DNA of 64,000 nucleotides from Macrocybe gigantea (taxonomy: Eukaryota > Basidiomycota > Agaricomycetes > Agaricales > Callistosporiaceae). A program made the position numbers and the translations under genes. The DNA is taken from assembly GCA_011319805.1 (NCBI GenBank), contig SJRY01000244.1:1-64000 (forward strand), written 5' to 3'. How positions within the stretch are numbered: the stretch's first letter is position 1; each line of letters opens with the position of its first letter. Below are positions 43,507-55,422 of the stretch, one piece after another. The notes beneath the pieces are model-generated. The model saw only the letters and a list, made by a program, of their open reading frames with translations, ran no database searches and was not told the DNA's origin.

Positions 43507-44625
43507 CTATAATACTAGTATGCCAGTGGAAACGTGAACTTCAATGCATGCCCACTTCCGGAGACCGAGGCACCGCGAGGGACCCCTTGCTGAAAACAGC
43601 TTGGACCATCTGCAAGATCAGCCAAGCAAGCGTTGACAGACAAACAGTTAGAATCAAACTGGAGAGAAATGACATGTCGGTTCGATCTAACCGTTGATAC
43701 CGTCGAATAGACGATGAGAAGGACTTACGATTGAATGACAGACATTGCTAGGAGAAGTAGGATAGATTCCGTTACAAATGCGCACTTTGGGAAGTTGGTA
43801 AATCTTACCGAAAAGTGCTTGTATTTGCCCGCAGTACACGAGTTCGTAGCACTGCCCCTTAGCCAGCAACGACGGAACGGCTCCATTGACCAGTCCAGCA
43901 CCTACAATCCAGAAGAGCCAGGTGACGAACACCCAGATTGTCTGAGATCCGACAGAGGCAAGCATGAGTCTCGACCACGAGGTATGGAGAAAAATAATAG
44001 TGTGGAATCCAGCTGTTAGGGCCGTCCAACAGGATGAGAAACTGTCGCATATGCACACGTCAGACTGCCTCATGTTGACAACGACATGGCGTGTGTTCAT
44101 TGCTTACAGCAGAAGTCTTGCTCCAGTTCGCATTTGATCGTTCGGATAATTTTGAAGAAATCGGTATTGCAAGAGCAGCCAACTCGTCAATGAAACCTAC
44201 ATCGCCGTCGGAATCAGAATGAAGTTTCGAAATTCGTAACGAGCATTGGTAGACCATACCACCACTAAACTCGACACGACCAAGTAAACGTAGACGACTG
44301 GAGAGTATGTCATCTAAGCTATATGTGCGCAACACGTCGGCGAAGTGCAGGACAGAATCGACTGACAGGGCGCGTATCTCTGCAATCGAATGCCAGAATG
44401 TTTGTTCAAGGCTTTCGGTCTGTTCAAGGAAAACTTGTACATCCAGGAGACAATGCCGAAATACCCCAATGCAATGATGGGAGTTACACATCCTATCGCG
44501 CTGCTCAGCGTCATGGAAAGATATGGCCGAGAGACGCCAGCTTCAAACGTCGTCTGTGCGGGCGCCCACGAGGCGCTAGGGAAGGGGCTCAATGTAGCGC
44601 TGGATTCAACAGTAAGATGAACCAT
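43507..44625 (-). CDS. Four-TM membrane protein (MARVEL-like), start uncertain
   Basis: The well-supported 3' half reads ALTAGFHTIIFLHTSWSRL, ASVGSQTIWVFVTWLFWIVG, GAGLVNGAVPSLLAKGQC and ELVYCGQIQALF. An intron (from about 43808) is followed by FVTESILLLLAMSVIQS and a short basic tail stopping at 43507-43509. This pattern (3-4 hydrophobic helices, SLLAKGQC..LVYCGQIQAL loop) is common in small mushroom membrane proteins. The 5' half is less clear; a hydrophobic exon near 44550-44440 (LSSAIGCVTPIIALGYFGIV) may be the first helix. The function is unknown. Confidence 0.5.
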
Positions 44626-45102
44626 TGAGAAAGAAAAGCAGATAATCGGGGAATCACAGAAACTGAATAAAAGCGCAGGTTACAAGAGCAGAATAGACCT
44701 GAAGGGGACGGTGCCATGGATTTTGACTCAGCAACTCCACGCACAGATGTCGCCTCAATTGCATCCATTTCGGCGAGGAAACAACGTGTTTCAAAAGTCG
44801 AGAAATGAAGGCAGCTGGTACCACGACTCACCGCCTTTCTGCATTCTTAGGTAGTTTATTGTCCCCTGATCCGATGCGGAGATTGACAGGCAGAAGCAAA
44901 AGGCAAGGCGTTCATTAATAACAAGATACACAGCTGGACAGCACACGAGACCTTTCGTCGTTCTGACATCAACATTCGAAGCAGAGTATCACTGGAGAAG
45001 GGAGGGTGAGAGACAATGACAAAGGTGGGTATGTACCAAAGAGAGTCGGGTTCGGTGTTACTTCAAGTTGACGAGAAATTAATGCAACAGATGAAAGTTT
45101 TA
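44626..45102. other. Intergenic region
   Basis: About 480 bp. A weak minus-strand frame at 44589-44831 has no family signal. No feature supported. Confidence 0.4.
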
Positions 45103-46715
45103 TTACAACATAACAGATTTTAAGGCTTGCGAGGGTGGCTGAATTGCCTTGGCATAGTCTTCAAGACCTTTCCGAAGACTTGCTGCGATTTGCTTGGCAT
45201 ACCTGACGCGCAATTTAAATTCCTGTCCACGCAATAGTTATCAGTATTAGCCCCAAAACGACAGCAACGTTGTCGTATATCTTACTTGAGGATATTCTCT
45301 GTTTGTCATTTTCTTGAGAGAGTATGAAAGCTGTAGAGCTTCGCCGTGGAACTATTGGAGTATGTCGGTTTTTATTGCCAGTGAAATGAATTAAGGGAAT
45401 GAGTTTTAGACGTACACCGTTCCATATCTCTGGGAGCAGGTTGAGAATGTAACCGTAAACCTCAATAGCCGAACACAGCGCGTAGACTTCGCTAGAGAAG
45501 TGAGCTAATTCATTCTGGCATTTGCTGGCTTCTCCAAGGCCAGTCTGTACTTTCTCCAAGTCCTTCATCCTGTCTTGTGTGTGATAACAAAATATACATC
45601 GGAATCGATGGCGTATTGAATCGCACGACACTTACAGATGCGTTTAATGACCACGACAGCTATGTACGATACCGGAACTATCTCCCCCACTATCTGTAAA
45701 AAGGGAATGTTAACTGTGCTGCGTGCACAATGCTGCGAGGGTAGTACGTACGTTCCACCAAGGTGAGAATTCCAAGGACGAGAGTGCATCTTGTATCTAC
45801 CGCATCGGCGGAAATACGCCGTCAGGAAATGTCCTCACCCAAAGAATGACGATGTTACCTCTTTGCTGAGTCTATGATCAGATGTTCAACCATAAATTGG
45901 AGGTTCGAATGAAGATGGAGGGCATACTCTATAATTTCGCTCACGGCCTCATTGATTTGGTGTTTCAATGATACGACCTCGCCTGGAACCTGAACGCCGT
46001 TCCTTCGGAGGTAATCGTCGAAACTGTCCTGGGACTGTCTTATATCTCGATTCAGGCCTAAGAACTCTTGGGCAAAATCCGACCGCATATCAGAAGGTTT
46101 TTCTTGCTGCAAAATGTAAGACTCTCAATATCTAAATGTCCGTCGAAAGACCGAGTCTCACACTGAACTTCTCTAATGCATCAGCCGCCTTCGCAATATC
46201 CTCGATTGTTTGAGCTTTTCCCACCATTTCAAGGACGACTTCGTCATACTCTACATTGGGTGTTCGGTGAAATCTTGCTAGTTGCAGTTTGCCCCAAGTA
46301 CAACACACCTTTGTAACTGGCGCTGGTTTTCAGCGCCAAATCTCCCGAGATCCGGAGAAGCTCGGTCCAGCGCTAACGCAACGGAGCTTAGGACTTGACG
46401 GGAAAAAAGATTCGTCGAAAGTTGCGGAACTCACGGTTCTGTGGCCGCTCCATTGCTGCTGATACGGAATGAATTCTGGAAACTCATGGCTATGTTGGAA
46501 ACGAAGTCGTTTGCGGAGCTCAGAATGCGTTCCATCGCGTCATCAATGCTGGCCGCTGCAGCCCCGAGTTTCTTGAATGCCCTCAAGAACCTCTCTGAGG
46601 AGAAATCCTCGATGTGCGCGCCCAACAACTTGATCGCGTCTTCCGAGGAAAGTGGCTCGGCTTTCCAGCGTTTGAAGAGAGCGATGGCTTCCTCATAGGT
46701 TGGGAGGTCAGACAT
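45103..46715 (-). CDS. Helix-rich protein with an internal hydrophobic segment
   Basis: Not assigned to a family. ATG 46715 opens MSDLPTYEEAIALFKRWKAE and an Ala-rich helix (RFLRAFKKLGAAAASIDDAM). Further exons give VVLEMVGKAQTIEDIAKAAD, DFAQEFLGLNRDIRQSQDSF, VSLKHQINEAVSEIIEYAL, a hydrophobic IVGEIVPVSYIAVVVIK and LEKVQTGLGEASKCQNELAH. The last exon after an intron (about 45287-45225) is EFKLRVRYAKQIAASLRKGL, ending at 45103-45105. Predicted structure is long helices around one membrane-like hairpin, a layout also found in alpha-helical pore-forming proteins and in some signalling proteins. That resemblance is by composition only. At least seven exons are present and no frame break was seen. 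Confidence 0.55.
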
Positions 46716-47241
46716 GGTTGACAGGGTGCTGAATATCGCAGCACGCTTCGGTAGGTCAGAGCTATCCCTTAAGTTGATTTTGCTTTGATGGGTCGAATGG
46801 TATTATCTATACAGATTTGGTTAGAGGAGGGTTCGGTCAATTTCCGAAGCGAATTTTCGGTTCGCCACGAAGAACCGCATCGACGACAAGTCCAATGGAA
46901 ATGGAAGTGGGAGGAACGTCTGTGGCGCCGAGCCATGTTCCACTTGGTCTGAGCATGGCTGCGAAGGGTGAACGATGCGCTCCTGTAAGGAAGGCTCGCT
47001 AGCTAGTTGGATGGCGTACATCTTAGGATCGCCACAGATGGACCATAAAAAAAATATTGATGTTCTCGACGAGTCACACGGAATGCATGTCCACGGGACA
47101 ATTGCCTGTTCTCGTCATACACATGGAAGTCATAGGATAAGGGCATACTGATCAGCGTAATGCAGGCATAAACCGAGGCCATATTTTCTAGCATTTTCAC
47201 CGTATTACGCCTCAACAAGCGACAAGAAGGGAAGGCATTGC
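46716..47241. other. Intergenic region
   Basis: About 525 bp between the helix-rich gene's start and the RPL4 stop. No gene was recognised. Confidence 0.45.
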
Positions 47242-48588
47242 TCAGGGTGCGAAAAGAGACTCCAAGAAGGCATTGCCCGCAGCCTTGGGTTGCTTGGGCT
47301 TCTTGACGCCCTTCTTCTTCAGACGCTCCTGCTTGACTGATTTGGCGCAAAATATCAGTAAGTACGGACACAAGAAACGAGGAGAGATGGCGTACGGAGT
47401 TCCTGCCTGCGGAGGGTCTTGGCGTAAGGATTGAGACGGAAGAGGACGCCTTTGTTGACCAAAGGGTTCTTCTTCTGCGTCCACGGGCGTTTTTGTGTCT
47501 TGGGACCAGCGGGGCGGACGACCGATTGGATTTCGTCACTGTTGATAAGGCGAGTGATGTCGGGGTTGGTGATCTTAGCAGATGGAAGGCTGGAGAAAGG
47601 GATCAAATTAGATAACTGTTTAACCGTTTTATGAGGGGAAAAACAGCGCATACACGAAGTCCTTCTTGTAGACGGCGGCCTTGTCAAAGGTACCAAAGAC
47701 ATCATCCAGAAGAGCGAAGGCGCCTTCAGTCCAGATGACGAAGCGGCCAAGATGTCCACCTGGGGCAAGCTGGAGGAGATTGAGTCTCCGCACATTAACG
47801 AGCTCGACGCCGGGGAGGTTGCGGAAGGCCTTCACGATGCCGTTGTCCTCGTTGTAGACAATGAGCGGGCCGCGGCGCTGACGATGTCTGCGGTTCCTCA
47901 TCTTGCCCTTTCCGGCGCGAAGTTTGCGCGAGTTGGACACTTTAACGACATCGGGGTAAGCTTTGAGGGTCTTGAGGAGCGCGACGGCTTCTTTGGTCTT
48001 CTTGAAGGCCTCAGTATTGGAGGATACGACAAGAGGAACTTCCTCGATTTGCTCGATGCGGTGGCCGCGGGCAAGGACGAGGGAAGGAAGAGCGGACGCG
48101 GCAAGAGCGGAGACGATGGCGAAGCGGCGTTGGTTCTGGTTCACCTTGACGTGCCATCTGCGCCAGGTCTTGGTGGGCGCAAACATGCGACCGCCTCTGC
48201 ACATGTTGCCGAACGCAGCCTATAGCCAGGCCATAAACAGCAGCGTCGATGTAAAACAACGAACGAGGCGCACCTGGCCAGAGCGGTGGGTTCCACCACC
48301 ACCGACACGAGGAATACGGGCAACAGCACGACCGGTACCCCAGGACTCGGCAGAGGTCTGGTGGCCCGCTTTCTCGCTGACGGCATAAGCCTGCCTTTTA
48401 TTTTTTGCGATACTCTCTGATCATCGCGTCGTCAACGCTTCCAATGTAATTCGCATATGGCGCAACTCACTGTGAACCTGCGCAACAACGTCCAGCCTAA
48501 TCGGAGCGGTCAAGACCGCAGGAAGTGGAAGAGAGGTAGATGCCTCGCCGCTGGAGGAGTGAACGTTGACAGTCGGTCTGGACGCCAT
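47242..48588 (-). CDS. RPL4: 60S ribosomal protein L4 (uL4)
   Basis: ATG 48588 gives [18 protein letters not shown]. After a GT-AG intron, [20 protein letters not shown] and [20 protein letters not shown] follow. Later exons contain [87 protein letters not shown] and [13 protein letters not shown] last lysine-rich exon ends FLESLFAP at 47242. This is the conserved uL4 core with the long eukaryotic C-terminal extension, part of the large-subunit exit tunnel. The frame is continuous over about five exons. It diverges from LYS4 with 200 bp between start codons. Confidence 0.95.
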
Positions 48589-48788
48589 TCAGGTCGTTGG
48601 TCTTGAGGTCTTGATTGTCGGCGGGCAGCCGTAATTCTTTCGCTGGCGTTGTGCTCGTTTAGGCTTTTGCCGAGAAGAAACTGTACAGTTCGCCAGACGG
48701 CTTTGCCAAACACAGTCAAGCCAAAACAGCTGACGTAATTTATTTGCAATGGCCTCCAATCCCAACACTGAAATTTCTACAAGGATCA

Positions 48789-51099
48789 ATGCGTCCGCCA
48801 TCGTCCTCCCTCGCTCGGCGATGTCGTCGAGCGGGTTTTCACCGCCTCTTTGCTACGGCCATTGACCAGAACAGAGTCCCACAGACCGTTATCGAGAAGG
48901 TCGTTCAAAAGTATGCTGTCGGTCTTCCGCCTGGCAGAGCGGTCAAGGCTGGTGACTATGTCATGATTCGTCCAGAACATGTCATGACACATGATAACAC
49001 TGGTCCTGTCATTTCCAAGTGTGCAGCTATATTCTACCTTTATACCTTCTTATGTCTGAATATCGGATCCTTGCCAGATTTAATTCCATTGGCGCTACTC
49101 GGATACATAACCCATCGCAGCCCGTATTCACATTGGACCATGACGTGCAAAACAAATCCGCCAAGAATCTTGCCAAGTATGCTTCAATTGAAATCTTTGC
49201 GCGCAAGCATGGCGTCGATTTTTATCCTGCCGGGCGAGGCATTGGTCATCAAATCCTCGTTGAGGAAGGTTACGCTTTCCCTTACACACTGACCGTTGCC
49301 AGCGATAGTCACAGCAACATGTATGGTGGTGTCGGTTGTGTTGGAACACCTATTGTTCGAACAGACGCTGCTGCGCTGTGGGCAACAGGAAAGACATGGT
49401 GGCAGGTGCCGGATGATCAAAGTGGAACTGAAGGGCAAACTTGCCCCAGGCGTGACGGGGAAAGATGTCATTGTCGCGCTATGCGGTTCTTTCAACAGGG
49501 ACGAGGTTTTGAATGCGGCTATTGAATTCACCGGAGAAGGAGTTTCTGCACTTGGGATTGATGACCGGTTGACGATTGCGAATATGACGACGGAATGGGG
49601 AGCATTGGTTGGCTACTTCCCCGTCGACGAGACGCTTTTACAATGGTACGACCGCTCCCTCGCAAAATTGGATCTGCGCACTTTCGCTTCTCTCGCATCG
49701 CCTTCTGCCATACCTAAACCACCCGAACATCCTCGAATTAACCGTCGCCGATTGGACCCTGCGCGCAACAAGTATTACCTCCGACTCTGGCGCCGAATAC
49801 TCGTCCCACTTGATCTTTGACCTTTCCACCCTCGTTCCGCACGTTTCTGGCCCAAATAGTGTTAAGATCTCCACCCCTCTACCCGTCCTTGAAGATGCTC
49901 GTATTAACATCCAAAAGGCCTACCTCGTGAGCTGCACCAACTCTCGCGCCTCCGATATATCTGCCGCCGCCGCCGTCGTCAAGGATAAGAAGGTTGCGTC
50001 GGTGTTGAGTTTTACATCGCCGCCGCGAGTTCTGCCGTCCAAGAAGAAGCTGAGCTTGCTGGTGACTGGAACACGCTCATACAAGCGGGTGCAAAGGTCC
50101 TTCCTGCTGGTTGCGGGCCGTGCATTGGTCTGGGAACGGGCCTCTTGGAAGAGGGGGAGACAGGCATCAGCGCCACGAACAGGAACTATAAAGGCAGGAT
50201 GGGGCATCCCAAAGCGCAAGCGTACCTCGCTAGTCCCGCCGTCGTAGCTGCCAGCGCCGTCAAGGGCTACATTTGTGGACCCGCCTCTCTCGACCCGGCC
50301 AAGTTGCCGGCTGGCAAGGCACCCACCTTCTCCATCTTGCAGTCTTCCGACGCGTCATCTGCAACGGCCACCGTGGTCGAGGAGCCCCTTTTACCAGGCT
50401 TCCCGTCGACTATCTCGGGTCCCCTCCTTTTTGCGCCCCAGGACAACTTGAACACGGACGGTATCTACCCTGGCAAGTATACCTACAAGGATGATATCAC
50501 GCTTGAGGGTCAGGCTCAAGTGGTAATGGAGAACTACGATCCGACGTTCGCAGGTGTCGTCGCCCAGAAGCGGAACGAGCTATCCGGCGCACCGCTGCTG
50601 GACAAGACCCAGAGTCGAACAGCACAAAACACGGCGTCGTCCTCATATCTGGCTACAACTTTGGCACGGGCTCGTCGCGCGAGCAGGCCGCGACGGCGCT
50701 CAAGGCTGCTGGCGTACCGCTCGTCATCGCCGGCTCGTTCGGCGACATCTTTAAGCGCAACGCGATCAACAACGGGCTCGTGTGCATCGAGTGCCCGGAG
50801 CTCGTCAAAGACCTCACTGAGAAGTACGCTAAGGACGGCAAACGCGGCGCGGGCGGCGTCAACGGCGAGATGACGGTCGACATGGGCTTCCGCATCGATG
50901 TAGCATGGTCAATGGCAAGGCCGTTGTGAAAGCGAGCAATGGCGACGTGGTCAAGACGTATGCTGTCAGACCTGTTGGTGCGAGCGTGCAAGAGCTCTGG
51001 GTATGTGGAGGATTGGAAGGTTTTATTCTCAAGAAATTCGAGCGCAATCTAGTGCATGAACATGGGAATATATCCAAAGCATCTCTATCTTCCCTGTGA
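48789..51099 (+). CDS. LYS4: Homoaconitase (lysine biosynthesis), frame-broken as read
   Basis: ATG 48789 opens a mitochondrial presequence ([20 protein letters not shown]). The aconitase-fold body follows: [30 protein letters not shown], an intron (49019-49078), [40 protein letters not shown] and [20 protein letters not shown]. The three Fe-S cysteines are visible in SCTNSRASD and [13 protein letters not shown]. The swivel domain has [20 protein letters not shown] and [14 protein letters not shown]. It converts homocitrate to homoisocitrate in the alpha-aminoadipate pathway. The frame shifts by one base near 49411, between 49700 and 49790, near 50000, near 50620 and near 50900, with no intron at those points and no stop inside the conserved blocks. 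Either this copy is newly dead or the consensus has indel errors. Type kept as CDS because the conserved content is complete. Confidence 0.85.
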
Positions 51100-51213
51100 T
51101 AGATAGATCCATCATCTGCTAAAATCTACGTAACTCTGCGAAATGCCATATAGAGTAGCGGAGAACTTGCGTAGGTTGGGATATCGAAATCAGGTAAACA
51201 TTCCAGAGAACCC

Positions 51214-53182
51214 TTAGAGCGCCGGATGCCAGACGTTTCGACCATTGGCGGCGGCGTGATCACGCGTCGCGACGGTCACAGCGTCTGGCCCAAATTTCTC
51301 CGAGAGCACGGCCAATTTGGACTGGTACTCGTCCATGCCTATATAGGCGCCGCACATTCGCCGCTTCCCAGTGAATGCAGACCTTCCATGCAGCACGCGG
51401 TGGTTGTCCATGACTTGGGTGCACCGGACCTTAACTTAAAAGAAGCTGCAGGACTGAATGAGGGGAACTCACTGACGACCGTCCCCGGTTGAAGCTGCAC
51501 CCAGTATTCGGAACTAGGATCCGTCAAACAAGCGTTCCACGCACGAATCGCGGCATACCTGACAACAGACCAGTCATTGAGCATGACGGGGTGAATGCAA
51601 TTCATGTAAACGCAGCCTCAAACTCGCGACACGTACCAGTCTTCGATAGTCACAGAGTCGACATGGTCCAAGACGCTCCTGTCGTCGTTGTTCCATCGCA
51701 CTTGGAAAACCTCCTTTGTCATCGGGTGAAGATTCAGGACAGGATATCCCAACTGAGGGTGTGGTTGATACAGAGACCCCGCTTCGCCAGCAGCATGGGT
51801 CGGAACAGACACTGTGGATAGAACTCTGAAAGCCTTCGGATCTCGTTCCTTCAGCATCGAAGCGGCGTAGAATCCGTCAACAAGGAGCGAAGCCCCACCA
51901 GAACCTTCAGTATGGGACAGAAGGTGAAACATTTGAAGACCACATGGATCACTCTGCTCTGCTGTTAGTCTTGATAAGGAGCATAAAATGGACTGACGCA
52001 CAAAGTAGGTTGTATCCGTGTGGGCTCCGAGGGCCAATGTCGTATACGCCGTGTCACCCTTTGCTAGGTCTGACGTGAAATCCCAAAACCGGCCATCTGA
52101 AGTGTCCCCTTTGAGCGGAGGGTAGTATAGCCGGAACAGCGATCCTTACATTGAGTTTCGCGTATAAAACCTATGCGTTCAGCCAGGCCTTCCGTGGCCT
52201 CTGGGGTCGTCGGCACGCCGGACACGAAGGAGATCCCGTATTCATTCTGTGCAGAAGTCCGCTATGAAACGCCACGGTGGTGAGGACTAAGAGCGATAGA
52301 CCTCACAATGTTGGAAAGCCACCGACAAAGACCCCTTCCGTCTTCCGCTATTACTTGATCATAATGAACGGTTGGAGGCGATTGTGCTATCGACGAGTCC
52401 CAGAACCTTTTCCTAGCGTCGGAGTAAGTCGCGGCGAGGTAGACATTGACTGTTTGGGATACTTTGGGACGTCTCCCGTCCTGAGAAAGGGTTCATAGGA
52501 GTGCTCTTGCAACCACGACCATGGATATAAAGAAACATGAGGCAACGGTGAAGGCCCTTCAAAGGAACCATATTAGCAACGCGGAAATGAGGCGATAGGG
52601 GTTACATGCAAGTCACTAGAAGGCCCTCGGGCCTCGTTTCGACTTTCAGCGGCTCAATGTCCGCGGGGATCTACGAAGTTCCTACGATGAACCGCCTATC
52701 TGTTCAAAAACAGGAAGGATATACCTCCGCGCTGTTGAATAGGCGTTGCTTTGTTATAGGATGGAAACACTGGGAGCATCGGCAGTGGTCCCGCAACCAG
52801 ACATGGTGGCTAGGCGATGGCGCGTTCAACGAAGCACGTTCACTCCTGATGGGCGTTCACAAATTAAAGTGATAGGCATACAAGTGAGATGACGTCTTGG
52901 AGCTCCATTCTACGTGGACCTTCCGTTCCGCAGGCTTCGTTGTAGCGATAGGCCGCTGATAGTTTCCTTGCTCCTTTGTGTAACGCGTGGCAGAAGATCG
53001 AAAGCTTCTTGTGTAAAGTATAAGGAAAGATCTATCCTGTCCAGAGAAGCGCTAGATCGAGAATACGTAAAGTCAAATGAAATCAAAGTGACTGTGGCGA
53101 GGCCCACTGATATGGTTTCTGACCGCCACCGAAGTCCCCTTACAGCCAATCGATGCAACGTCGGTGAATTAAACCAAGGCAT
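51214..53182 (-). CDS. Trimethyllysine dioxygenase (carnitine biosynthesis)
   Basis: Coding exons read leftwards: HVWLRDHCRCSQCFHP (zinc-binding N-terminal module, about 52830), IPADIEPLKVETRPEGLLVT, YPWSWLQEHSYEPFLR, PPTVHYDQVI, NEYGISFVSGVPTTPEATEG, RFWDFTSDLAKGDTAYTTLA, LGAHTDTTYF, PCGLQMFHLL, GGASLLVDGFYAA, QVRWNNDDRS, SEYWVQLQPGT, DNHRVLHGRSAFTGKRRMCG and the end VWHPAL. HTD and the later HRVLH give the Fe(II) 2-His-1-Asp site; the Arg-rich SAFTGKRR fits 2-oxoglutarate binding. The enzyme hydroxylates N6-trimethyllysine in mitochondria, the first step to carnitine. Introns have consensus ends. The first exon is unsure; MPWFNSPTLHRLAVRGLRWR at 53182 would suit a presequence. Confidence 0.85.
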
Positions 53183-53575
53183 CTATCCTGAAGGAAACTC
53201 GACAAGGTACAGCTTGCTCTGAACATTGCAGGCGTTGAAAAGGTCGCCATGCACGTGACGTTTCGGGCCGGAGCTTTTCCGTTCGGTTACTATCGGTGCG
53301 CATACGCGACGCAGCTCAGGGAGGAGAATCATCTGGCAGCATGCTGAAAATAGGCCGAGATGGAGACTGGAAACAGTCTACGGTCGTTTGAATCCCGGTG
53401 GTGCCGGCATATATGTGACGCGGTGATCTTCACGTTGCAGATCAGGGTTGTGGGGAAAGGGAACGTATTGATATAGTATTAATGCCTCAACATACCTACA
53501 GTTCTAGCGTATTGTTTGTTGGAAGGTACGAAAACAATCTGGTATAAACTAGATAGCGTCCTGAGACCATGCATT
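53183..53575. other. Intergenic region
   Basis: About 390 bp between the dioxygenase start and the transporter stop, both on the minus strand. No other feature seen. Confidence 0.45.
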
Positions 53576-55422
53576 TCAGATCCTCGACGTCCCTTTTCTT
53601 TTCACTTGCATATATCGTGCCACGGCCAGGCATGCTGCGCCAGCCAACACGACAATCTGTCGAAGTCACAGGTTATAGAACAGGAAAGACAAAATTAGAT
53701 ACAAGAAACTCACCGCACTGAAGATCATGGGCTGCACCCATGTGTACCGCGGTGGGTGCAAAAGGGCACCCGATATTGGGTTACCGGTCAGGAGACCGAA
53801 ACTTGCTCCAAACGTCATGAGACCGATGCGTGTCCTGCGCAGAGACAGATCAGAATGTCTCACGATATGTTAGATTCTGAGCATTCAGACCTACCCAACT
53901 TCACCGAGATCTCTCGAGAAAGATGCTGCTACAGGTGCAGAGACCGAAACAACTAAGGAAGAAATGATTAGCCGTGGGGTACGACGAGCTTGATTGACAG
54001 ATCGACATACAGCCGCCGCTAAAAAATCCGTAGATGATGGCGAAAGCTAATAGCCCGCCCGGCGAGGTTCCGCCGAGAAATGCGAAAACCAACCCCCCTG
54101 AGGCGACAGTTATAGGCACGATAACTAAGATAGAATCTGATTAGAAACGTCGGAAAATGCGTTAAACACAACTTTACCGTTGAATGGTCCGTATCGATCG
54201 GCGAAATACATTGGTACAATGCGGCCAAAGAAACCTGCAGCATTGAGGATTGAAACCTACAGTGACGTGACAATTAGGATGAGCAGAGATCGAAACAGAA
54301 AATCTCTCACACAATATGTCTGAAGGGTCTGTGATAGATTATGCTTGGCAGCGAAGAGTTGAAGGTAGAAAACTGTAGAGAGCGTGAGACGACTTAGTGT
54401 GGCATGACATGGACCTGGAAACGTACACGGCACGAAAAGGCCCCAGAATGTAAGTGTTATTCTGAAATGCCAAATAAGACCATTGGAATTGACCTTCCTG
54501 CAGGATTATTTACCCGATAAGAGCAATCCAGAAAGGAACATCTTTCAGTATTCCCCTGATGTCTAATTTCGAGGAATGAGGAGACAGTCTTGTCTTCATC
54601 ATGAAATTGGCGCAAACGAGAAGGATGAGATCAATGAACGAGACAGCGCGGATTCCCCATGCAAAACCGGCCGTGCCGTGGAACAGATGATTAAGTATTA
54701 TCGGGTACACCACCGCGCCAACGGAGCTGCCTAGCACCATCAAGGCCTCAGCACGGTTAAACGTCATTGTGGAATCCTGCTTACCTGTGAGAATAGTACC
54801 CATCGCAATTGCCCGCCGTCTTCTGAAGTAATGGGCGATAACAGATAGTGTAGGAAGGAACATGATTCCCATGCTTATACCTATACCGACCGCCTGCGCC
54901 AGAAAATTTTGATAATAGTGATGGGGTTTTGCCAGAGAGAGCAGAAATGACGAGATTAAGTAGAGAAGGCTTCCTCCGGACAAGAGTTCCCTGAACCACC
55001 CATCATCGAACAGTTTTCCGCTGACGATCCCACCTGCAAAAAGGAAAAATATTTGCACGGAACTTTGCTTGGATTAGACAAGATGAACACGATATCCACG
55101 GTTCAAGGCTTACCCAATCCAAGAGATGTCAGAGGGAGGATGCTCAGACAACGAGATACGAGTGTAGTAATCCTGGTAGACGCCAAATGATTGAATGGCG
55201 CCTGAAGGGGCAATTGTCAGTACCAGAATACGCCACTAACCAACATTGTTCACCAAAAGTGCAGAACACAACCATCCATCTGATACATTTCGTCAGTCTC
55301 AGGTGTCAGGCTTTAATTCAGATACGCATGACCTACCCTCCCGCTACTGTAAGCCAAGCGCGGAAACCACCATCCGGAACGTCATCCACAACTTGTCCGA
55401 CATTCATCGATGACTTTTCCAT
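53576..55422 (-). CDS. MFS monocarboxylate-type transporter
   Basis: ATG 55422 gives MEKSSMNVGQVVDDVPDGGF and RAWLTVAG, the usual N-terminus of fungal MCT-like carriers. Exons continue with IQSFGVYQDYYTRISLS, VQVFFLFAGGIVSGKLFDDG type helices, GIGISMGIMFLPTLSVIAHY, FRRRRAIAMGTILTG, SSVGAVVYPIILNHLF, LSPHSSKLDIRGILKDVPFW, GFFGRIVPMYFADRYGPFN, GLVFAFLGGTSPGGLLAFAI, RIGLMTFGASFGLLTGNPIS, GALLHPPRYTWVQP and a last helix IVVLAGAACLAVARYM. The R-rich loop FRRRRAIAMG is a family mark. It would move a small organic acid or related substrate across a membrane; the substrate cannot be told. Near 55240-55300 two adjoining exons are out of frame (possible indel). Confidence 0.82.
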
